A model generated the notes under the pieces. It was not told where the DNA came from and did no database searches. It was given only the letters and a program-made list of their open reading frames with translations. A program made the translations under genes and the position numbers. 5,854 nucleotides of DNA from Acidobacteriota bacterium. Lineage in GTDB: Bacteria; Acidobacteriota; Blastocatellia; Pyrinomonadales; Pyrinomonadaceae. This document shows positions 1 through 5,854 of the stretch, in pieces. The first letter of the stretch is position 1, and each line of letters starts with the position of its first letter. Where the stretch lies: contig QHXE01000316.1 in the NCBI GenBank assembly GCA_003222835.1, positions 1-5,854 of the forward strand. Direction: 5' to 3'.

Positions 1-317
1 CGCGCTTGGTATGTGATGCAGCAGGATTGATCGTGGTCGCGCATTACGAGGATGGAATCTACGAAGCTAGTGCGCGAAGGCTTTTGGAAATCGTTTCCCA
101 GATTAAAGACGCGGTGAGCACTGCGATGCTGGTTGGTCATAATCCAGGCTTGGAAGAGTTGTTGACGATCCTGACTGGTGAACCGCATCCTATGACAACG
201 GCCTCGTTGGCATGCATCGAACTTGGTATTGAGGGATGGAGAGAGGTGACCTCCGGAGCCGGAACTCTCCAGTGGCTAGTGAAACCGAAAGAAATTGGAG
301 TGATGAATGTCCGATAA
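1..317 (+). CDS. sixA: SixA-family phosphohistidine phosphatase, C-terminal part (5' end outside window)
   Basis: This is the C-terminal ~104 residues of a histidine-phosphatase-superfamily protein of the SixA type. SixA removes phosphate from phosphohistidine, classically on HPt domains or phosphotransferase proteins in the cytoplasm. The frame is open to the left edge (first full codon at 3-5), so the TTG at 6 is not a credible start. SixA proteins are about 160 residues, so roughly the first third is missing, including the N-terminal RHG motif with the phospho-accepting histidine. Visible family marks are the 'GIYEASARRLLEIV' helix, the VGHNPGLEELL block carrying the second catalytic histidine (codon at 138-140), the 'MTTASLACIEL' strand and the terminal 'LQWLVKP'. 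It ends in TAA, which the next candidate small ORF overlaps. Family assignment is firm; the physiological substrate is not known from sequence. Confidence 0.88.
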   Translation, partial: RLVCDAAGLIVVAHYEDGIYEASARRLLEIVSQIKDAVSTAMLVGHNPGLEELLTILTGEPHPMTTASLACIELGIEGWREVTSGAGTLQWLVKPKEIGVMNVR

Positions 318-429
318 GGATCAGCTCGTTGCCGCTAGCGTTAAGGTCTCTTTGCTTGAAGCCACTCGTCAGAAATTCGATACCCCTGAGCCTCCGACAA
401 GAATTAACGCAGACTTAATTTCTTCGTAA
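307..429 (+). CDS. candidate 40-residue small protein overlapping the sixA stop
   Basis: An ATG at 307 opens a 40-codon frame ending in TAA at 427-429. The product begins MSDKDQLVAASVKV and ends with a proline/charge-rich tail (FDTPEPPTRINADLISS). Support: GGAG at 297-300 sits 6 nt before the ATG, the start overlaps the sixA stop by 11 nt as in translationally coupled genes, and the frame closes before the terminator at 477-520, so both would share one mRNA. The predicted peptide is soluble and mildly amphipathic, with no signal peptide, membrane segment or cysteine. I do not recognise a family. It could instead be a chance frame or the remnant of a larger decayed gene. The competing frame 236-418 lies mostly inside sixA and lacks a comparable ribosome site. 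Confidence 0.42.
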   Translation: MSDKDQLVAASVKVSLLEATRQKFDTPEPPTRINADLISS

Positions 430-476
430 CTGCGATTTAGCATCTGCCGAATATTATCGCTGCCCCGAGCAAGGGA

Positions 477-520
477 AGGGGCGGCGGAAGTTGCCATCAA
501 TCTCCGCCGTCCCTATTTTT
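477..520 (+). terminator. rho-independent terminator after sixA/small ORF
   Basis: The left arm 477-488 (AGGGGCGGCGGA) pairs with 503-514 (TCCGCCGTCCCT) over 12 bp with a single G-U wobble. The 14-nt loop can pair further (TTG 491-493 with CAA 498-500). TATTTTT follows at 514-520. GC-rich stem plus immediate U-tract is the standard intrinsic terminator form. It closes the sixA transcription unit and insulates the regulatory region upstream of the receptor gene. Confidence 0.9.
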
Positions 521-539
521 GCGTCTCGAACTCATCCCA

Positions 540-590
540 CAGCCATAAAGTTAACTTCGATTTAACTTCAAGTTCACGCTAACGTAACGG
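540..590 (+). promoter_or_regulatory. PHO-box-like direct-repeat operator upstream of the receptor gene
   Basis: Seven-base units recur at exactly 11-bp spacing: CAGCCAT (540), TTAACTT (551), TTAACTT (562), TTCACGC (573) and GTAACGG (584), separated by 4-nt spacers AAAG, CGAT, CAAG and TAAC. Units two to five share the core (T/G)T(A/C)AC, and all five have C at position 5. Known PHO boxes have the same architecture: 7-bp units plus 4-nt spacer in E. coli, GTTCACC-type repeats in actinobacteria, TTAAC-type repeats in cyanobacteria and Bacillus. In that family PhoB/PhoP bind the repeats in tandem. A weak -10-like TAGCCT lies at 599-604 and another, TAATCT, at 620-625; neither is convincing alone. 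The repeat is directly visible. That it binds PhoB, rather than another OmpR-type regulator, is inference from repeat form and from the phosphate genes nearby. Confidence 0.6.
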
Positions 591-709
591 TGCTCAGGTA
601 GCCTTTCACCTTACACACGTAATCTGAAATTCTTGAAACGCTCGGGTGTTCTCAACTACCAGTCTATTCCGGCGCTTCGTGTATCTAAGAGAGTTTGCTT
701 GTTTGCCAG

Positions 710-734
710 ATCGACCTGGATTTCCTAGGTCGAT
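710..734 (+). promoter_or_regulatory. leader hairpin / inverted repeat upstream of the receptor start
   Basis: ATCGACCT (710-717) is perfectly complementary to AGGTCGAT (727-734). G718-T726 and G719-C725 extend this to a 10-bp stem closed by the 5-nt loop ATTTC. It is 48 nt before the ATG at 783 and is not followed by a T-tract, so it is not an ordinary terminator. It may be an mRNA-stabilising or translation-tuning structure in the receptor's leader, or a DNA operator for a dimeric regulator. Apart from the terminator at 477-520, the repeat array at 540-590, this hairpin and the ribosome site at 771-776, I see no gene or other clear element in the 353-base gap 430-782. I do not recognise a known riboswitch in it. 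Confidence 0.5.
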
Positions 735-782
735 AATCCGAGCCAACCGTCAAACATAGACGCAGAAACGAAGGAGATTTGT

Positions 783-3700
783 ATGTTACTCAAAAAATCG
801 CTGACTAAATTTCTAATCACCTCCGTGGCTATTATTGCTTTGCTGATTTTGTCAGGAGTAGCGTTCGCTCAAACAGATACCGGAAAGATTTCCGGCTTCG
901 TAAAGGATCAGAACGGCGCCATTGTCCCCGGCGCCAATATCACTGTAACCAACCAACGGAACGGCGATGAGCGCAGTGCTAAGGCTAATGACGACGGGTT
1001 TTATTCAGTTCCCGCGCTGAAGGCGTCCAGCTATCGGATAATCGCCGAGACGACTGGATTGTCGGCGAAGATTGAGAATGTCAATCTGAATGTCGGCCAG
1101 GAGCTGAGCGTAAATCTGGCCGTGGCCGTGACGGGCGTAGCCGCCACGGTGAACGTCGTCAGCGGCGAAGAGACGCTCACTAACACCGGATCTGCTGCTA
1201 TGGGCGCTAACGTAAATCCGCGAGAAGTTGAAGGACTGCCGCTTAACGGACGCCAGCTTTCGCAGCTTTACCTGCAAGCACCGGGCTCAGTCAACAGTGG
1301 TTCGGGTACGTATGGTGATATTCGCTTCTCAGGCCGCGCGGTCGAACAGAACGAAATTCGCTATGACGGCATCGAAGGGACCGCGATCATCGACACCTCG
1401 CCGGGCAATTTGAATGGTGAGATTCCGACGCCGTTCAGACTTCAATCTTCGCTTGAGAACGTTCAGGAGTTCCGCGTGGATTCGAATAACTATCCGGCCG
1501 AGTACGGCACCGGCACCGGCGGCCAGATCAGCGTGGTGACAAAGTCCGGCGGCAACAAGTTTCACGGTTCTGGGTTTGAATATTTCCGGAACGATGCACT
1601 TGACGCCGCCAACTTTTTCGACAACATTATCGGCCAAAAGAGCAAGCTGCGATTGAATCAATTCGGAGGCTCGATCGGCGGCCCGCTCAAGCAGAATAAA
1701 GCGTTCTTCTTCTTCTCTTATGAAGGCTACCGTCTGCGCAGTGGAATAAATGCGATCGAAGCCGTTCCCGGCCAAGCATCGCGCATCTGCGCGCCGCCGC
1801 TGGGTACCGGCGCTATCGCCTGCAATGCGGCGATGGCTGCACTGATTCCGGCATTCCGCGCTCCGGCCGCCGTGACCCTGCGCACGGGTCCGGATCTCTT
1901 CGACACGGTTCAGCTTCAGGCCAATAATATAGTCAACGAGAGTTCCGTGGCTCTACGAGTCGACTACAAACTTAACCAGAAGCACTCGACCTTTTTCAGG
2001 TTCTTCCGCGATCAGGCATTCAACAGTCAGCCCGACGGCGTGACGGGCCGGCGGATCGTCATCAAGCAGATTCCGCAGAACGGAGTCGTCGCGCTCCAAT
2101 CAGTGCTGCGTCCAAGTCTTCTTAACGAATTCAAATTCGGCTACAACGGCGCGTACTCGCGCATCATTGGACAAGCCCCGACTGTAAACGGTATCGACTT
2201 GTCGAACCTGTCTTTCAACATCTCCGGTAGCGTCGCCGGCTTTTCTTTGCCTGGTCAGGGAGCAAACGCCGGAGTCGCAGTACCCGGCGGTTTAATTCGA
2301 GCTAATAGTGCGCAGAATGGACGCGGCCAACCCTATACGCCTTACTCGCTCTCGTTCATCGATAATCTCAATTGGACGCGCGGCAATCACACTGTAAAAT
2401 TCGGCGGCGAGATCCGCGAGGTGCGCCTCTACACGGACAGGCAGGGCGGCATCACCTACACCTTCTCCAGCATTAACAACTTCCTGGCGAATACGCTTCA
2501 AAGTACGCAGTTCCTCGGCGATCTCTCTGCTCCTTCGCCGTTCTTCAACAATTCGACCGGTCCGGCGCTGGCCAGGCAGACATATTACATAGGTTATGCG
2601 CAGGATGAATGGAAGATCAGGCCGGGCCTGACCTTGAACTACGGTCTGCGTTACGAGTTCTATACGCCTTTAAAAGAGGCGAATAATCGGCAAATATACT
2701 TCGACATCATCACCGGTGTGCTGCGCGATCCAACCGGAGACCCGTTCCATTCGTCGAAAACTAATTTCGGACCACGCGTCGCTCTAACCTGGTCGCCCAA
2801 TCCCGCCGGCAACGGATTTTTCAGTGGCGGCCATACTGTTTTGCGCGGCGGCTTTGGCATTTACTACGGGCCGGGACAGACCGAAGATCAGATCCAGCCA
2901 ATCGAGTCTAACCGCATCTCGTCAACCCTGAGCGGTGGCACCTATCCGCAGGATCCGGTTGCGATCGCGGCTCTCTTCACCAGCGCTCCAAACAACAGGC
3001 AGTATCAACCGCGCGCTTATGCGCCCGAATACACAATCCCGGAGAAGATTTACCAGTACGGTTTTTCGCTGCAGCAGGAGTTGCCGTACAAGCTGGTACT
3101 CACGGCGGGCCTCGTCGGTTCGCAGGGACGCAATCTGTTCTTGAGGAGTATCGCCAATCGCATTTTGCCCGGCCAGACGACAATTCTTGACGGGACTACA
3201 TTGCCGACCAGCTTTGGTGTAGTCAATCGGACTAACGCAGGCGGCCAGGTAATCGCGGTCAATACGATCCGAGAATTCTCAATCGTGTCTGGTAGCTCTT
3301 CTGTGCTCAATCCGTACGCCGAGATTGACGATAAGACCAGCGGCGGCCATGACAGTTACAAAGCGCTGCAACTATCTCTGGGGCGTCGCTTCTCTTCCGG
3401 CGTGACACTCAACTCGCAGTACAGCTTCTCGCGTTCATTCGGCAACACGTCAGGTTCGAACGAAGCGCGCACGGCCGCCAATAATGCGCGCGCACAAAGT
3501 GAGTTTGATTATGACAATGGCTACAACAACTTTGACGTGCGCCACACTTTCAACTTGAGCGCGCTTTACGATCTGCCATTTGGTAAACGCAAGAAATACG
3601 AATTCGGAGCAGTTGGCAACACTATTCTCGGCAATTGGGAGATTGGGACGATTGTTAACGCCCGTTCGGGTCTGCCGCTGGAGATTGGCATCGTCCGACC

Positions 3701-4346
3701 CGACGTCGTGATTCAATGCCGTAGCGCAGCCGGCTGTGTCGTGCCGACCGGCACTGGCGGAGTTACCACAACTTTCGCGAATGGCTTCGTCGCACAATTG
3801 CCCGGCACGATCAACGCCGCGAATCCGCTGCCGTCTGGTTTCATTGCCGTAGTGAATACGCCCAGCGGCGGCGCATCACGCAACGTGCGGCGACCCGATC
3901 TGATCAGCGGCGTCAGCCCGTATTTGACGAACGATCGACTGATTCTGAATCCAGCGGCGTTCACCACGCCGGCGCCAGGCACTTTTGGCAATGTGCCCAG
4001 GAACTTTTTGCGCGGGCCTAACTTCCAGCAGTTCGATCTTGTTTTCATCAAACGCATCAAGTTTTCTGAAAGTACAAACCTGGAGTTCAGGACTGAGGTC
4101 TTCAATGTCTTTAATCGGGCAAATTTCGACGTCCCAGGTTCGCGCCTTAATCTGGCGCTGCCCGGCATAAGTCAAACCGGCGGCCTATTTAGCTTTACCT
4201 CGGGAGCTAACGTGGTTCAGCCAGGACAGGCTTACACGCAGGGAGCCGCCGGTGGAACGTTTGGCTTACTGCGCCAGACCGTCGTCCGCGATGTCGGTTT
4301 GGGCACCAGTCGTCAGATTCAGTTCGCGCTGAGACTGAACTTCTAA
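783..4346 (+). CDS. Oar-like TonB-dependent outer-membrane receptor with carboxypeptidase-regulatory-like domain
   Basis: A complete 1187-residue outer-membrane receptor. AAGGAG at 771-776, 6 nt before the ATG, fixes the start. Residues 1-29 form a signal peptide (KK, hydrophobic core, cleavage after VAFA before QTDTG). Residues ~33-118 are a carboxypeptidase-regulatory-like beta-sandwich (GKISGFVKDQNGAIVPGANI, GFYSVPAL). A short linker with ATVNVVSG, a possible TonB-box-like strand, follows. The plug spans ~140-255, with LPLNGR (152-157), the RYDGIEG loop, VQEFRVDSNNYPAEYG and VVTKSGGNKFHG (from 251). The remaining ~925 residues fit a 22-strand barrel, with Oar-type landmarks FDVRHTFNLSALYDLPFG (from 917), EVFNVFNRANF (from 1105) and a terminal QFALRLNF ending in Phe. 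Two close cysteine pairs (336/347, 979/985) may be loop disulfides. Such receptors import ligands using TonB-ExbBD energy; no SusD partner or TonB gene is in the window. The substrate is unknown. The PHO-box-like operator upstream and the Pit genes downstream suggest phosphate or a phosphorus compound, by inference only. Confidence 0.93.
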   Translation: MLLKKSLTKFLITSVAIIALLILSGVAFAQTDTGKISGFVKDQNGAIVPGANITVTNQRNGDERSAKANDDGFYSVPALKASSYRIIAETTGLSAKIENVNLNVGQELSVNLAVAVTGVAATVNVVSGEETLTNTGSAAMGANVNPREVEGLPLNGRQLSQLYLQAPGSVNSGSGTYGDIRFSGRAVEQNEIRYDGIEGTAIIDTSPGNLNGEIPTPFRLQSSLENVQEFRVDSNNYPAEYGTGTGGQISVVTKSGGNKFHGSGFEYFRNDALDAANFFDNIIGQKSKLRLNQFGGSIGGPLKQNKAFFFFSYEGYRLRSGINAIEAVPGQASRICAPPLGTGAIACNAAMAALIPAFRAPAAVTLRTGPDLFDTVQLQANNIVNESSVALRVDYKLNQKHSTFFRFFRDQAFNSQPDGVTGRRIVIKQIPQNGVVALQSVLRPSLLNEFKFGYNGAYSRIIGQAPTVNGIDLSNLSFNISGSVAGFSLPGQGANAGVAVPGGLIRANSAQNGRGQPYTPYSLSFIDNLNWTRGNHTVKFGGEIREVRLYTDRQGGITYTFSSINNFLANTLQSTQFLGDLSAPSPFFNNSTGPALARQTYYIGYAQDEWKIRPGLTLNYGLRYEFYTPLKEANNRQIYFDIITGVLRDPTGDPFHSSKTNFGPRVALTWSPNPAGNGFFSGGHTVLRGGFGIYYGPGQTEDQIQPIESNRISSTLSGGTYPQDPVAIAALFTSAPNNRQYQPRAYAPEYTIPEKIYQYGFSLQQELPYKLVLTAGLVGSQGRNLFLRSIANRILPGQTTILDGTTLPTSFGVVNRTNAGGQVIAVNTIREFSIVSGSSSVLNPYAEIDDKTSGGHDSYKALQLSLGRRFSSGVTLNSQYSFSRSFGNTSGSNEARTAANNARAQSEFDYDNGYNNFDVRHTFNLSALYDLPFGKRKKYEFGAVGNTILGNWEIGTIVNARSGLPLEIGIVRPDVVIQCRSAAGCVVPTGTGGVTTTFANGFVAQLPGTINAANPLPSGFIAVVNTPSGGASRNVRRPDLISGVSPYLTNDRLILNPAAFTTPAPGTFGNVPRNFLRGPNFQQFDLVFIKRIKFSESTNLEFRTEVFNVFNRANFDVPGSRLNLALPGISQTGGLFSFTSGANVVQPGQAYTQGAAGGTFGLLRQTVVRDVGLGTSRQIQFALRLNF

Positions 4347-4369
4347 CGAATGTGGCTGACAACGCCATG

Positions 4370-4425
4370 GCCGCGACTTTGAAATCAGGCCGATTTGCTG
4401 CTTTCACAGTCGCGGCTTATTCTCT
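4370..4425 (+). terminator. hairpin terminator after the receptor gene
   Basis: GCCGCGACT (4370-4378) pairs perfectly with AGTCGCGGC (4408-4416). After a T/C mismatch the stem continues with TGAAA (4380-4384) to TTTCA (4402-4406), leaving a 17-nt loop. TTATTCTCT (4417-4425) follows, rich in T but interrupted. It begins 23 nt after the receptor stop, as expected for an intrinsic terminator. The U-tract is weaker than that of the terminator at 477-520, so some readthrough into the DUF47-pit unit is possible. Confidence 0.75.
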
Positions 4426-4503
4426 CCGACAGTTGATCGCTCTTCGGTGCGCATGAATTAGTTACGGTCCCTCGGCTCGCCGTTCATCTAGAAGGAGAAG
4501 TGC

Positions 4504-5133
4504 ATGCCCCTCTTTCGCTTTCGCGTAATGCCTGTCGAAGAAGATTATCTTTCTTCGCTGGGAGAGATGACTACGCTGGCTGCTGAAGCAGCCGTTGCAC
4601 TCGTAGAAATGTTCGGTGACGAAATCGGTGAAGGGGAGCGCTACGCTGCGCACATCAAAACGATCGAACATGCTTGCGATGAAATCACGCACACCATATC
4701 GACCAGGCTTAGCCGTTCCTTCATCACTGCCATTGATCGCGAAGACATTCACGCGCTCTCAACCACGCTGGACGATGTCGTGGATCTCATTGAAGCTCTC
4801 GCTAACGCCGTGGTAAGGTACGGCGTTCAAGAATACACGTCCTACATGCGGTCGTTCGCTGGTGTGATTCAGCAGATGACGGAGGAACTTAATCTACTGG
4901 TGCCGACCATCGATCGTCCCAGGGACATTAACCACCATTTACAAAAACTACGTCAGCTGGAACGCGATGGTGACGAAATTTATCGTGCGGCGACCGTCGA
5001 TCTCTTTCGCGGCGCCTTCGAAGTGCGGACCGTCATCATCTTGAAAGATCTTTACGAGGATCTCGAAAATACGATCGATCGTTGCCAACACGTCGGCGAT
5101 TCGGTTGAACGTATCATGATTAAGAATATGTGA
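4504..5133 (+). CDS. DUF47 / PhoU-like Pit accessory protein
   Basis: A complete 209-residue all-helical cytoplasmic protein of the DUF47 (PhoU_div) family, which typically sits beside Pit phosphate transporters and is thought to modulate them. AAGGAG at 4492-4497, 6 nt before the ATG, supports the start. It shows the PhoU-like pattern of two three-helix bundles, each with a pair of acidic metal-binding (E/D)xxxD motifs: E55-x3-D59 (in IEHACDEITH) and D90-x3-D94 (LDDVVD) in the first, E153-x3-D157 (LERDGDEIYR) and E188-x3-D192 (in LKDLYEDLENTIDRC, 180-194) in the second. IDREDIHAL (77-85) is also characteristic. Length is normal for the family. The transporter gene follows after 18 nt, so the two are almost surely cotranscribed, as in the orfA-pit pair of Sinorhizobium meliloti. 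The 78 nt between the preceding terminator and this start hold only weak promoter-like elements (TTGATC at 4433), with no clear 11-bp repeat array. Confidence 0.93.
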   Translation: MPLFRFRVMPVEEDYLSSLGEMTTLAAEAAVALVEMFGDEIGEGERYAAHIKTIEHACDEITHTISTRLSRSFITAIDREDIHALSTTLDDVVDLIEALANAVVRYGVQEYTSYMRSFAGVIQQMTEELNLLVPTIDRPRDINHHLQKLRQLERDGDEIYRAATVDLFRGAFEVRTVIILKDLYEDLENTIDRCQHVGDSVERIMIKNM

Positions 5134-5151
5134 CGTGCGCAACATCAACTT

Positions 5152-5854
5152 ATGCCTGCTTCAATTAATGCCACTGTGATCATAGCCGGTGCTATCGTCC
5201 TGGTTGCGCTAATATTCGATTTCACTAACGGCTTTCACGACGCGGCGAATTCGATCGCTACCGTAGTTTCAACTCGAGTCCTGTCACCGCGGTATGCCGT
5301 AATTTGGGCCGCAACTTTCAATTTCATCGCCTTCGCTCTCTTTGGCACGCGAGTGGCGAAACCCATCGGCGGCGATTTGGTGCGCATCGACCTAATTCGT
5401 CAGGACATGCGTCTCTACGTGTTATGTGCGGGACTCATGGGAGCAATTATCTGGAACTTGATCACCTGGTACCTGGGACTGCCGACCTCGAGTTCTCACG
5501 CCTTGATTGGAGGCTATGGTGGCGCGGCAATCGCCGCTTATCGGGGCTTTAGTGGCCTGCTTAAACCGGAGGGATGGATCAAGACGCTGACATTTATTGT
5601 GGCTTCGCCGGTAATTGGATTCGTGCTCGGTTTTGCGTTGATGGTTGCGGTTTATTGGATCTTCCATCGCTGGACTCCGTCACAGGTGGATAAGACGTTT
5701 CGGCGCGGCCAATTGTTCTCTGCGGCCATGTATTCATTGGGCCATGGAGGTAACGATGCCCAAAAGACCATGGGCATCATCACCGTTGTGCTCGCCACCG
5801 CTGGAATGTTCAATTTACAACTGGGGGAGAAGGGGTCCCTGCCGTCAATCCCGC
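5152..5854 (+). CDS. pit: Pit-family inorganic phosphate transporter, N-terminal part (3' end outside window)
   Basis: The first 234 codons of an inner-membrane phosphate permease that takes up metal-phosphate or phosphate, driven by protons or sodium. The frame stays open to the right edge; a typical DUF47-linked Pit is about 330 residues, so perhaps a third is missing. Signature blocks are FDFTNGFHDAANSIATVVST (22-41) in the first membrane region, GLPTSSSHALIGG (109-121), and LGHGGNDAQKTMGI (196-209), which is the inverted-repeat counterpart of the first block. Hydrophobic segments are seen around 8-22, 47-64, 88-107, 116-130, 146-170 and 206-220. Asn26, Asp30, Asn33, Asn201 and Asp202, conserved in the family, are all present. 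ATG 5152 is the only start available: the in-frame codons back to the upstream TGA (5131) include no ATG, GTG or TTG. No clear ribosome site precedes it, suggesting translational coupling to the DUF47 gene. Confidence 0.95.
   Translation, partial: MPASINATVIIAGAIVLVALIFDFTNGFHDAANSIATVVSTRVLSPRYAVIWAATFNFIAFALFGTRVAKPIGGDLVRIDLIRQDMRLYVLCAGLMGAIIWNLITWYLGLPTSSSHALIGGYGGAAIAAYRGFSGLLKPEGWIKTLTFIVASPVIGFVLGFALMVAVYWIFHRWTPSQVDKTFRRGQLFSAAMYSLGHGGNDAQKTMGIITVVLATAGMFNLQLGEKGSLPSIP

Noticed and set aside
236..418. 60-codon + strand frame overlapping the end of sixA
   Set aside because: Its first half lies inside the sixA coding region and it lacks a good ribosome site. The competing frame at 307-429 has both a ribosome site and proper coupling to the sixA stop.
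605..616. Extra TTCAC (605) and TTACA (611) units downstream of the PHO-like array
   Set aside because: They are out of phase with the 11-bp array and not 11 bp from each other, so they were not counted as part of the operator.
633..660. TTGAAA at 633-638 as a conventional -35 box
   Set aside because: No acceptable -10 hexamer occurs at 16-18 nt downstream.
1329..1775. 148-codon minus-strand frame inside the receptor gene
   Set aside because: It lies wholly antisense to a clearly coding plug/barrel region, its product resembles no family I know, and long antisense frames are common over codon-biased genes.
3713..4168. 151-codon minus-strand frame inside the receptor gene
   Set aside because: It is antisense to conserved barrel motifs such as EVFNVFNRANF, and its sequence is arginine/proline-rich as expected for a shadow frame.
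4433..4488. Possible PHO-like repeat before the DUF47 gene (GTTACGG at 4461, GTTCATC at 4482)
   Set aside because: Only two loosely similar units, 21 bp apart, with nothing matching between them. This does not keep the 11-bp phase seen at 540-590.
5304..5552. 82-codon + strand frame inside the pit gene
   Set aside because: It is out of frame with the open Pit reading frame, which carries all the family signatures across this stretch.
1..5854. CRISPR arrays, insertion sequences, tRNA or rRNA genes
   Set aside because: I found no spaced direct repeats of CRISPR form, no transposase-like product or terminal inverted repeats, and no recognisable tRNA or rRNA sequence.

Overview
The window fits a moderate-GC Gram-negative chromosome, most likely an acidobacterium (Blastocatellia/Pyrinomonadaceae type). 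This lineage call is inference. It rests mainly on the 1187-residue Oar-like TonB-dependent receptor with an N-terminal carboxypeptidase-regulatory-like domain, a family greatly expanded in Acidobacteriota. No rRNA or other strong taxonomic marker is present.

Layout, all genes on the + strand. (1) 1-520: the 3' end of a SixA-type histidine phosphatase gene, an overlapping candidate 40-codon small ORF, and a strong rho-independent terminator. (2) 521-782: a regulatory region with an 11-bp-periodic array of TTAAC-like units (540-590) that has the architecture of a PHO box, followed by a leader of roughly 180 nt with a near-perfect hairpin (710-734). (3) 783-4346: the outer-membrane receptor, closed by a second hairpin terminator (4370-4425). 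(4) 4504-5854: a two-gene unit of a DUF47/PhoU-like Pit accessory protein and a Pit-family inorganic phosphate transporter. The transporter runs off the right edge.

Much of the window points to phosphate: a phosphohistidine phosphatase fragment, a PHO-box-like operator in front of the receptor, and the DUF47-Pit phosphate importer. The main hypothesis is that the receptor is a phosphate-starvation-regulated outer-membrane transporter. It would bring phosphate or a phosphorus-containing ligand into the periplasm for uptake by Pit or another inner-membrane system. The two terminators imply three separate transcription units, so the link is one of neighbourhood and regulation, not a single operon. 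The receptor's substrate cannot be read from the sequence. The regulator could be PhoB/PhoP or another OmpR-family response regulator.
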